Of a DNA stretch of 5,879 nucleotides, positions 1 to 4,612 are shown piece by piece. The position numbers were made by a program, and so were the translations under genes. Positions within the stretch are counted from its first letter, which is position 1. Each line of letters begins with the position of its first letter. This DNA comes from Acidimicrobiia bacterium. GTDB lineage: Bacteria; Actinomycetota; Acidimicrobiia; Spongiisociales; ZC4RG35. The notes under the pieces were generated by a model that saw only the letters and a list, made by a program, of their open reading frames with translations, had not been told where the DNA came from and searched no databases. The DNA lies in assembly GCA_029865445.1 (NCBI GenBank), contig JAOUGY010000243.1, forward strand, positions 1-5,879, read 5' to 3'.

Positions 1-342
1 GTGGGTCACGCCGAGGTGGTCATGCCTGCGTCGAAACAGAAGGAAGCGATCGCCAAGATCCTCGCCAACGAGGGTTTCATCGATCGATTCGAGGTGAAGG
101 CTGGAGACCCCGGGGCCGATCTGAAGCTCGTCCTCCGGTACGGCGAGCGCCGCCGGCCCGCCATCCTCGGTCTCAAGCGGATCTCCAAGCCCGGTCACCG
201 CGTGTACAGGGGCCACGATCAGATCAAGCGCGTTCAGGGCGGCCTGGGCGTCTCGATCATCTCCACCAGCCAGGGGCTTCTCCCCGATCGGGAGGCACGG
301 CGCCGCAAGCTGGGAGGCGAGATCATGTGTGAGGTGTGGTGA
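1..342 (+). CDS. rpsH: 30S ribosomal protein S8, 5'-truncated by the window edge
   Basis: S8 is a primary 16S rRNA-binding protein of the small-subunit platform, and in E. coli it also represses translation of the spc operon mRNA. The 113 visible residues cover most of the protein. The conserved C-terminal signature runs from about visible residue 81, GLGVSIISTSQGLL, to the ending GGEIMCEVW. Family members are about 130 residues, so roughly 18-20 N-terminal residues lie outside the window. The first codon is GTG, but it should not be read as the start: it encodes the valine of the internal VGHAEVVMPASK stretch, which in the family follows the first helix. The stop codon TGA is at 340-342, one base before the rplF ATG, which indicates translational coupling. 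The identification is secure; only the 5' end is missing. Confidence 0.97.
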   Translation: MGHAEVVMPASKQKEAIAKILANEGFIDRFEVKAGDPGADLKLVLRYGERRRPAILGLKRISKPGHRVYRGHDQIKRVQGGLGVSIISTSQGLLPDREARRRKLGGEIMCEVW

Positions 343-343
343 C

Positions 344-880
344 ATGAGTCGTGTTGGCAAGATGCCGATCGAGATCCCATCGGGGGTCGAGTTCTCGGTG
401 TCGGGACAGAAGATCATGGTCAAGGGCCCCAAGGGCACGCTCGAGCGTGAACTGCACGAGCGGGTGTCGGTGTCCGTCGAAGATGGTGTCGCTTCCGTCG
501 GTCGGGTCGATGACACTCGTGAGTCGCGAGCGCTCCACGGCCTGTCGCGGGCGCTTGTCGCCAACATGGTGACCGGGGTGTCGGAGGGATTCCGGCGCGA
601 GCTCGACATCGTCGGCGTCGGATATCGGGCGGCCCTCAAGGGAAGCGACCTCGAGATGCAGCTCGGGTTCAGTCACCCGGTCGCGTTCGCCGCACCGGAA
701 GGGATCACCTTCGAGGTGCCCGAGCAGACGAAGATCGTTGTGAGCGGAATCGACAAGGAGCAGGTGGGCCAGGTGGCCGCCAACATCCGGAAGATCCGCC
801 CGCCGGAGCCATACAAAGGCAAGGGCATCCGCTACACGGGTGAGTACGTTCGGCGTAAGGCCGGAAAGGCAGGTAGGTGA
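344..880 (+). CDS. rplF: 50S ribosomal protein L6
   Basis: L6 binds 23S rRNA near the sarcin-ricin loop and the base of the L7/L12 stalk, close to where translation factors dock. The 178-residue product has the usual bacterial length. It opens with the canonical MSRVGKMPIEIPSGV and has the family's two repeated alpha/beta domains (about residues 1-82 and 83-178). The C-terminal signature PEPYKGKGIRY is at 154-164, followed by the basic tail RRKAGKAGR. An in-frame GTG at 329 would add five residues, but ATG 344 matches the conserved N-terminus and has GAGG at 331-334, 9 nt upstream and inside the end of rpsH. The stop TGA (878-880) shares one base with the rplR ATG. No anomaly seen. Confidence 0.98.
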   Translation: MSRVGKMPIEIPSGVEFSVSGQKIMVKGPKGTLERELHERVSVSVEDGVASVGRVDDTRESRALHGLSRALVANMVTGVSEGFRRELDIVGVGYRAALKGSDLEMQLGFSHPVAFAAPEGITFEVPEQTKIVVSGIDKEQVGQVAANIRKIRPPEPYKGKGIRYTGEYVRRKAGKAGR

Positions 881-1233
881 TGGCGGGCTCTCGCAAGACC
901 GCGCGCGACCGCCGGCATGCGCGGGTCCGCAAGTACCTCACCGGTACGGCGGAGCGTCCCCGGCTCGCGGTGTACCGCTCAAATCGTTACATCTACGCCC
1001 AGGTGATCGACGACGCCGCCGGCCACACGCTGGCGGCAGCCTCCTCCCAGGAGGGCGATCTGCGATCGAAGACGTTGACGAAGGAAACCGCTTCCGAAGT
1101 CGGCAAGTTGGTGGCCGAACGGGCGAAGGCAACCGGGGTCTCCCAGGTGGTCTTCGATCGCGGTGGGTACCAGTTCCATGGTCGAGTCAAGGCCCTGGCC
1201 GACGCGGCTCGCGAAGCCGGATTGGAGTTCTGA
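880..1233 (+). CDS. rplR: 50S ribosomal protein L18
   Basis: L18 binds 5S rRNA and, with L5, anchors it in the central protuberance of the large subunit. The 117-residue product has the normal length. It has a basic N-terminal tail (KTARDRRHARVRKYLTG), the RPRLAVYRSNRYIYAQVID strand region at 26-44, and the conserved C-terminal block VVFDRGGYQFHGRVKALADA followed by AREAGLEF (90-117). ATG 880 overlaps the rplF stop in a TGATG junction, and AGG at 871-873 lies 6 nt upstream. The in-frame GTG at 877 would add only one residue and would sit only 3 nt from that AGG, so ATG is preferred. The stop in turn overlaps the rpsE start by one base. Ribosomes probably reinitiate through these junctions. 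Confidence 0.98.
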   Translation: MAGSRKTARDRRHARVRKYLTGTAERPRLAVYRSNRYIYAQVIDDAAGHTLAAASSQEGDLRSKTLTKETASEVGKLVAERAKATGVSQVVFDRGGYQFHGRVKALADAAREAGLEF

Positions 1234-1811
1234 TGGCCGAACATCGAGACCAGCGCGATCGCGGAGATCGCGGGGAGAAGGAACAGCAGTTCGACGAGCG
1301 CGTCATCCAGATCAATCGCGTGGCGAAGGTCGTCAAGGGTGGTCGGCGGTTTTCGTTCACGGCATTGTGCGTCGTCGGCGACGGCAACGGACGTGTCGGT
1401 GTCGGGTACGGCAAAGCCAAGGAAGTACCGGCCGCCATTCAAAAGGGAATGGAGATCGCTCGACGGTCGATGTTCCTCGTTCCCATGGCGGGTCAAACGA
1501 TCGTGCACGACAACATCGGCACCCACGACGCCTCGCGGGTGCTCATCAAGCCCGCCGCTCCCGGTACCGGTGTGATCGCCGGCGGTGCCGCCCGCCAGAT
1601 TCTGGAAGCCGCGGGCATCAAGGACGTGCTTGCAAAGTCGCTCGGTTCGCCGACGCACCTCAACGTGGCGCGAGCGACGGTTGCGGCGCTCCGTGGCCAG
1701 CGACGTCCCGATGAGGTGGCTCGGTTGCGGGGACGCCAGGCGGATGACTTCGTGCCGCCGGCACTGCTCGCCGCCTACCGATCCACCGAGTCGATGCGGG
1801 CGCACGGCTGA
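1233..1811 (+). CDS. rpsE: 30S ribosomal protein S5
   Basis: S5 sits on the back of the 30S body near the mRNA entry channel and affects decoding accuracy. The protein is 192 residues, longer than the roughly 167 of E. coli. The extra length is mainly a charged, probably disordered N-terminus (residues 1-19, rich in R, D, E, Q) and a C-terminal tail. The double-stranded-RNA-binding-like domain spans about 21-84 and includes the loop RVAKVVKGGRRFSF; in E. coli, spectinomycin-resistance changes map to this loop. The motif GDGNGRVGVGYGKAKEVPAA is at 49-68, and the C-terminal domain follows from about 95 (IKPAAPGTGVIAGGAAR at 105-121). ATG 1233 overlaps the rplR stop and is preceded by GGAG at 1224-1227. 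The coding DNA of the extension has a short internal near-repeat (GATCGCGGAG then ATCGCGGGGA, about 1257-1276). Confidence 0.98.
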   Translation: MAEHRDQRDRGDRGEKEQQFDERVIQINRVAKVVKGGRRFSFTALCVVGDGNGRVGVGYGKAKEVPAAIQKGMEIARRSMFLVPMAGQTIVHDNIGTHDASRVLIKPAAPGTGVIAGGAARQILEAAGIKDVLAKSLGSPTHLNVARATVAALRGQRRPDEVARLRGRQADDFVPPALLAAYRSTESMRAHG

Positions 1812-1821
1812 CGGAGGGATC

Positions 1822-2004
1822 GTGGCGAACAAACTGCATGTGACATTGAAGAAGAGCGTCATCGGTGAGAAGCCGAAGACTCGCGCCACCGTGCGGGGTC
1901 TCGGCCTGCGCAAGCTTCACCAGACCGTCGAACACAACGACACTCCCGACGTTCGAGGGATGCTGCACAAGGTGCGTCACCTCGTCGAGGTCGAAGAGAA
2001 GTAG
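1822..2004 (+). CDS. rpmD: 50S ribosomal protein L30
   Basis: L30 is a small 23S rRNA-binding protein of the large subunit. The 60-residue product matches the family length and pattern: N-terminal strand NKLHVTLKKSVIG, the conserved helix start K(P/T)R.TVRGLGLRKLHQTV, then DTPDVRGMLHKVRHLVEVEE. It starts at GTG 1822, with GGAGGG at 1813-1818 only 3-4 nt away, and 10 nt separate it from rpsE. Longer in-frame starts would lie inside rpsE and are rejected because the family begins at this point. It is followed by a 52-nt gap with a heptameric repeat array, the first interruption of the tight packing upstream. Confidence 0.96.
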   Translation: MANKLHVTLKKSVIGEKPKTRATVRGLGLRKLHQTVEHNDTPDVRGMLHKVRHLVEVEEK

Positions 2005-2006
2005 AT

Positions 2007-2018
2007 CTCAGTACTGAG
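2007..2018. repeat. 12-bp perfect palindrome at the edge of array 1
   Basis: CTCAGTACTGAG is an exact 12-bp palindrome overlapping the first heptamers and starting 2 nt after the rpmD stop. As DNA it could be a dimeric protein site. As RNA it has no loop space for a stable hairpin, although it could pair between molecules. It may simply follow from the AGTACTG repeat unit being nearly self-complementary. Confidence 0.6.
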
Positions 2019-2044
2019 TACTGGGTACCGAGTACTGGGTTGGA
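2010..2044 (+). repeat. Heptameric GTAC-based tandem array 1 (rpmD-rplO gap)
   Basis: Five consecutive 7-base units are visible: AGTACTG (2010-2016), AGTACTG (2017-2023), GGTACCG (2024-2030), AGTACTG (2031-2037) and a decayed GGTTGGA (2038-2044). The self-complementary tetramer GTAC recurs at exactly 7-base intervals at 2011, 2018, 2025 and 2032. Neighbouring units can therefore form 4-bp stems with 3-nt loops. The array starts 6 nt after the rpmD stop and occupies most of the gap. The sequence after the last unit, TGGAGACCG (2041-2049), recurs inverted in the adk-map array and includes the GGAG that may serve as the rplO Shine-Dalgarno. The repeat is directly visible; its function is unknown. 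Confidence 0.9.
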
Positions 2045-2056
2045 GACCGAGCAAAG

Positions 2057-2515
2057 ATGAGCGAAGAGAAACCACAACTGAAGCTGCACCATCTGGCGCC
2101 TGCGCCAGGGTCGAAGAAGGCGAAGACTCGCGTTGGTCGCGGCGAAGGCGGCAAGCGTGGCAAGACGGCCGGGCGAGGCACGAAGGGCCTCAAGGCGCGC
2201 AACACGCTGCGTCCCGGGTTCGAAGGTGGGCAGACCCCGCTGTCCCGCCGGCTGCCCAAGCTGCCGGGTTTCAACAACCCGAACAAGGAGACGTTCACCG
2301 TCGTCAATGTGGGGGTGTTGGCCGAGGCTTTCAAAGCCGGCTCCGACGTGACGCCCGACGTGCTCCGCGAGCATGGTCTCGTCAAGCATCGAGGCAGGAT
2401 CAAGATCCTCGCCGAGGGCGAGATCGGCCACGCCTTGACGGTCAAGACCCACGCGGTCAGCGCCGCTGCTCGGTCGAAGATCGAGGCCGCGGGCGGATCC
2501 GTCGAGCTGGTCTAG
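2057..2515 (+). CDS. rplO: 50S ribosomal protein L15
   Basis: L15 is a 23S rRNA-binding protein of the large subunit with a long basic extension reaching into the rRNA core. The 152-residue product fits the family (about 145-150). The N-terminus has LKLHHLAPAPGSKKAKTRVG, followed by the glycine/arginine-rich region RVGRGEGGKRGKTAGRGTKG at 25-44. FEGGQTPLSRRLPKLPGF is at 55-72, and the globular C-terminal domain ends in AAGGSVELV. The ATG start gives the conserved N-terminus. The nearest purine-rich element is GGAG at 2042-2045, 11 nt upstream, which is rather far and lies at the end of repeat array 1, so the repeat may have altered the native leader. A 64-nt gap separates it from secY. Confidence 0.97.
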   Translation: MSEEKPQLKLHHLAPAPGSKKAKTRVGRGEGGKRGKTAGRGTKGLKARNTLRPGFEGGQTPLSRRLPKLPGFNNPNKETFTVVNVGVLAEAFKAGSDVTPDVLREHGLVKHRGRIKILAEGEIGHALTVKTHAVSAAARSKIEAAGGSVELV

Positions 2516-2525
2516 TGGCCATCGG

Positions 2526-2553
2526 TCGCACAGTCGATGACGCCCGGTACCCT
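2526..2553 (+). promoter_or_regulatory. Possible internal promoter upstream of secY (weak)
   Basis: The 64-nt rplO-secY gap lacks a heptamer array but contains TACCCT at 2548-2553, which fits the loose actinobacterial -10 pattern TANNNT. A poor -35 candidate, TCGCAC (2526-2531), lies 16 nt upstream. A secY-adk-map promoter would make sense in a gap of this size, but the -35 match is weak and TANNNT is common by chance. This is an inference. Confidence 0.25.
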
Positions 2554-2579
2554 GTGAGTCGACCCGGAGGCGCAACGCC

Positions 2580-3905
2580 ATGAGCGTTCTTTCCATCTAC
2601 CGCCACATGTTTGCGATACCGGATCTTCGTAAGAAGATCCTGTTCACGCTCGCCATGTTTGCGGTGTACCGGCTGGGCGCCAACATCCCGGTTCCAGGTA
2701 CCGATCTCGAGGCGATCCGGCAGTTCGCCACCCTCAACGAGACCGGCGGGATCTACGGCCTCCTCAACCTGTTCTCTGGTGGTGCGCTCGAGCAGTTCTC
2801 CGTGTTCGCTCTGGGGATCCTGCCCTACATCACCGCGTCGATCATCATGCAGCTGTTGACGGTGGTGATCCCGAAACTGCAGGCGCTGCAGGAGGAGGGC
2901 CAGTCCGGCCAGAAGATCATCACCCAGTGGACCCGCTACCTCACGGTGGTCCTCGCGCTCATCCAGTCGACGGGATTCACTTGGGCGTTCGGACGCGGCA
3001 GCCAGCTCACCCAGGGCATCGTGTTCATCCCCAACTACGTGTGGTGGAACGTCGGCCTGATCGTGCTCACGATGACCGCCGGCACCGCTTTCGTGATGTG
3101 GCTCGGGGAACTGATCACCCAGCGCGGTGTCGGCAACGGCATGTCGCTGCTGATCTTCCTGTCGATTCTGAGCCAGTTCCCGTCGGTGTTCGGACAGATC
3201 TGGTTGCAGACCGCGGGCAACCAGAACTGGGTCGGTTTCGTAGTGATCATGCTCGTGTTCCTCGCCATGATCGCTGCCATCATCTTCATCGACCAAGGCC
3301 AGCGTCGGATTCCCATCCAATTCGCCAAACGCGTCCGCGGTCGGCGGATGATGGGGGGCAACGCCACCTACATACCGCTCAAGGTGAATACCGCCGGCGT
3401 CATCCCCGTGATCTTCGCGACATCGGTCATGCTCTTCCCGGCTCTGCTGGCCACGGCTATCCCCAGCGATGGGCTCATCATGACCGGCATCCGGAACTGG
3501 GTCGATCGCAACCTGGGAGGAGGGGGCTCAGGGACCATCAGCTGGTGGTATGTGCTGATCCTCTTCGGTCTCGTCGTGTTCTTCACGTACTTCTACACGG
3601 CCATCCAGTTCGATCCGACCCGTCAGGCCGACATGATCCAGCGTCAGGGCGGGTTCATCCCCGGCCAGCGACCGGGTCCCCAGACTGCTCGGTACCTGAG
3701 CCACATTCTGAACAGGATCACCCTGCCCGGCGCGCTGTTCCTCGGGTTCATTTCGATCCTGCCGATCCTCGCCGGGCTCATATGGGGTATCAACATCAGC
3801 TTTTCAGGTGTGTCGATCCTCATCGTGGTAGGCGTCGCCCTAGAGACGATGAAACAGATCGAATCCCAGCTCACCATGCGCAACTACGAAGGCTTCTTGA
3901 CGTGA
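2580..3905 (+). CDS. secY: Protein translocase channel subunit SecY
   Basis: SecY forms the membrane pore of the SecYEG translocon, through which SecA and ribosomes pass unfolded secretory and membrane proteins. The 441-residue product has the family's ten-helix plan: TM1 about 18-38, the plug region LLNLFSGGALEQFSVFALGI at 61-80 leading into TM2, TM3 117-137, TM4 152-175, TM5 187-205, TM6 217-237, TM7 270-290, TM8 321-341, TM9 381-400 and TM10 404-424. The cytosolic loop between TM6 and TM7 has QGQRRIPIQFAKRVRGRRMM (239-258), and the next carries ADMIQRQGGFIPGQRPG (350-366); these loops contact SecA and the ribosome. ATG 2580 has GGAGG at 2566-2570, 9 nt upstream. The stop TGA (3903-3905) overlaps the foot of a hairpin. 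It appears intact and functional. Confidence 0.98.
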   Translation: MSVLSIYRHMFAIPDLRKKILFTLAMFAVYRLGANIPVPGTDLEAIRQFATLNETGGIYGLLNLFSGGALEQFSVFALGILPYITASIIMQLLTVVIPKLQALQEEGQSGQKIITQWTRYLTVVLALIQSTGFTWAFGRGSQLTQGIVFIPNYVWWNVGLIVLTMTAGTAFVMWLGELITQRGVGNGMSLLIFLSILSQFPSVFGQIWLQTAGNQNWVGFVVIMLVFLAMIAAIIFIDQGQRRIPIQFAKRVRGRRMMGGNATYIPLKVNTAGVIPVIFATSVMLFPALLATAIPSDGLIMTGIRNWVDRNLGGGGSGTISWWYVLILFGLVVFFTYFYTAIQFDPTRQADMIQRQGGFIPGQRPGPQTARYLSHILNRITLPGALFLGFISILPILAGLIWGINISFSGVSILIVVGVALETMKQIESQLTMRNYEGFLT

Positions 3906-3920
3906 ACGCCTGCGGCGTTC
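3904..3920 (+). other. Triloop hairpin overlapping the secY stop codon
   Basis: GAACGCC (3904-3910), loop TGC, GGCGTTC (3914-3920) form a perfect 7-bp stem whose foot includes the last two bases of the secY TGA. No U-rich tract follows, so it is not a canonical intrinsic terminator, and adk and map downstream presumably need readthrough. It could protect mRNA 3' ends after cleavage, attenuate transcription, or be the left flank of the adjoining repeat element, which is bounded on its other side by a hairpin of identical 7-bp/3-nt architecture. Confidence 0.6.
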
Positions 3921-3955
3921 GTACCGGGTACTTGGTACTTGGTACTGGGTACTGC
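3921..3955 (+). repeat. Heptameric GTAC-based tandem array 2 (secY-adk gap)
   Basis: Five consecutive 7-base units are visible: GTACCGG, GTACTTG, GTACTTG, GTACTGG and GTACTGC, with GTAC at 3921, 3928, 3935, 3942 and 3949. Each neighbouring pair can form a GTAC-NNG-GTAC mini-hairpin (4-bp stem, 3-nt loop). The unit matches that of array 1 (GTACTGG occurs in both). The array lies between two perfect 7-bp triloop hairpins (3904-3920 and 3954-3970), so the whole 67-nt gap appears to be one composite element. The origin could be slippage expansion or mobility; nothing in the sequence decides. Confidence 0.92.
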
Positions 3956-3970
3956 GAGCCGGAGGCTCGC
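3954..3970 (+). promoter_or_regulatory. Hairpin embedding the adk Shine-Dalgarno
   Basis: GCGAGCC (3954-3960), loop GGA, GGCTCGC (3964-3970) form a perfect 7-bp stem. The only good ribosome binding site for adk, GGAGG at 3961-3965 and 7 nt before the GTG, consists of the loop plus the first two bases of the 3' arm. Folding would partly mask the site and place the start codon 2 nt from the stem. This suggests damped or conditional adk translation, or a need for ribosomes arriving from secY to open it. The structure is seen directly; the effect on translation is inferred. Confidence 0.6.
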
Positions 3971-3972
3971 CA

Positions 3973-4512
3973 GTGAGACTTCTGTTTGTGGGGCCGCCGG
4001 GGGCGGGGAAGGGCACACAGGCTCAGAGGGTGGCCGAAGAGCTGGGTATCGCCCACGTGTCCACGGGTGACATGTTCCGTGCCCTCGATCCCGACACCGA
4101 CCTGGGAAGGCGGGTGCGGGAGATCATGGAGTCGGGCGGCTATGTGTCGGACGACATCGTGATCGAGATGCTGGAGGGTCGGCTCGGCCGGCCCGATGCG
4201 GCGGCTGGGTACATCCTCGATGGTTTCCCTCGGACTCTGGCTCAAGCTGAGGCCCTGGATGCCTTCCTCGGCGCCAACGGGCTCGACGCAGTGGTGCTCT
4301 TCGAGGTGAACGAGGACGAAGTGGTCGAGCGCATGCTCGCCCGCGGTCGCGCCGACGACACCGAAGAGACCATTCGAACCCGACTCGAGGTGTATCGGGA
4401 GCAGACCGCACCTCTCGTGGAGTTGTACGACCGGCGCGGCATGATCCGCCGCGTTGACGCCATGGGCGAGATCGAAAGCATCACGGAGCGGGTCCTCGAG
4501 GAGTTGCGGTGA
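3973..4512 (+). CDS. adk: Adenylate kinase, short (LID-less) form
   Basis: Adenylate kinase catalyses the reversible conversion of ATP plus AMP to two ADP in the cytoplasm. The 179-residue product has the P-loop GPPGAGKGT at 7-15, the AMP-site motif STGDMFR at 30-36 with its conserved arginine (R36), LDGFPRT at 82-88, and the arginine-bearing segment RGRADDTEETIRTRL at 124-138. In that segment the long zinc-type LID insertion is replaced by a short loop. This short form is usual in Actinomycetota. The AMP-binding region reads FRALDPDTDLG, one residue shorter between FR and LG than in E. coli. The start is GTG 3973, fixed by the P-loop position and by GGAGG 7 nt upstream, which lies inside a hairpin. 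It ends 100 nt before map, with repeat array 3 between them. Confidence 0.97.
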   Translation: MRLLFVGPPGAGKGTQAQRVAEELGIAHVSTGDMFRALDPDTDLGRRVREIMESGGYVSDDIVIEMLEGRLGRPDAAAGYILDGFPRTLAQAEALDAFLGANGLDAVVLFEVNEDEVVERMLARGRADDTEETIRTRLEVYREQTAPLVELYDRRGMIRRVDAMGEIESITERVLEELR

Positions 4513-4520
4513 CGCGACCA

Positions 4521-4595
4521 CCGGTCTCCAGTCTCCAGTCTCCAGCCTCCGGCTCGATCCAACTGGCAACTGGGGACTGGGGACTGGTGACTCGC
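4521..4595 (+). repeat. Bipartite heptameric inverted array 3 (adk-map gap)
   Basis: Five left units, CCGGTCT, CCAGTCT, CCAGTCT, CCAGCCT and CCGGCTC (4521-4555), are followed by a 5-nt spacer GATCC (4556-4560). Five right units follow: AACTGGC, AACTGGG, GACTGGG, GACTGGT and GACTCGC (4561-4595). The halves are roughly complementary. As RNA, 4528-4545 pairs with 4570-4587 over 18 uninterrupted positions including two G-U pairs. The outer 4523-4526 with 4589-4592 (one G-U) follow past a single mismatch, and 4549-4552 with 4563-4566 close the apex. No U-tract follows, so this is not a normal terminator. It fills most of the gap between adk and map. It may act in mRNA processing or be a mobile or expanding repeat. 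Confidence 0.92.
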
Positions 4596-4611
4596 CGACC
4601 GCAGGTTCGGC
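4594..4611 (+). promoter_or_regulatory. Start-proximal hairpin upstream of map
   Basis: GCCGA plus CC (4594-4600), loop GCA (4601-4603), GG, one bulged T (4606), and TCGGC (4607-4611) form a 7-bp stem ending one base before the map GTG. The only Shine-Dalgarno-like bases, AGG at 4603-4605, lie in its loop and 3' arm, as with adk. The bulge makes it weaker than the adk hairpin, and chance formation in GC-rich DNA is possible. Confidence 0.35.
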
Positions 4612-4612
4612 C

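Noticed and set aside
840..1232. N-terminal extension of rpsE from an upstream in-frame start
   Set aside because: It lies wholly over rplR. ATG 1233 has GGAG at the right distance and gives a normal S5.
993..1913. Minus-strand 306-codon open frame opposite rplR, rpsE and rpmD
   Set aside because: It is antisense to three conserved ribosomal genes and shows no domain, ribosome site or coding pattern of its own.
2516..2579. Fourth heptamer array in the rplO-secY gap
   Set aside because: GGTACCCTGTGAGTC has one GTAC but no second unit in 7-base phase, so no array is supported.
2927..3976. Plus-strand 349-codon open frame within secY in another frame
   Set aside because: It is rich in R, H, P and D with no hydrophobic pattern, and is fully contained in the unmistakable secY region. 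It is a shadow frame.
4521..4595. CRISPR array or intrinsic terminator reading of array 3
   Set aside because: Units of 7 bases have no spacers, so it is not CRISPR. The long stem is not followed by a U-tract and lies before an essential co-directional gene, so a simple terminator is unlikely.
4454..4612. N-terminal extension of map from ATG 4454
   Set aside because: It would overlap adk by 59 bases and translate the heptamer array into a non-conserved 53-residue leader. The family N-terminus fits GTG 4613.
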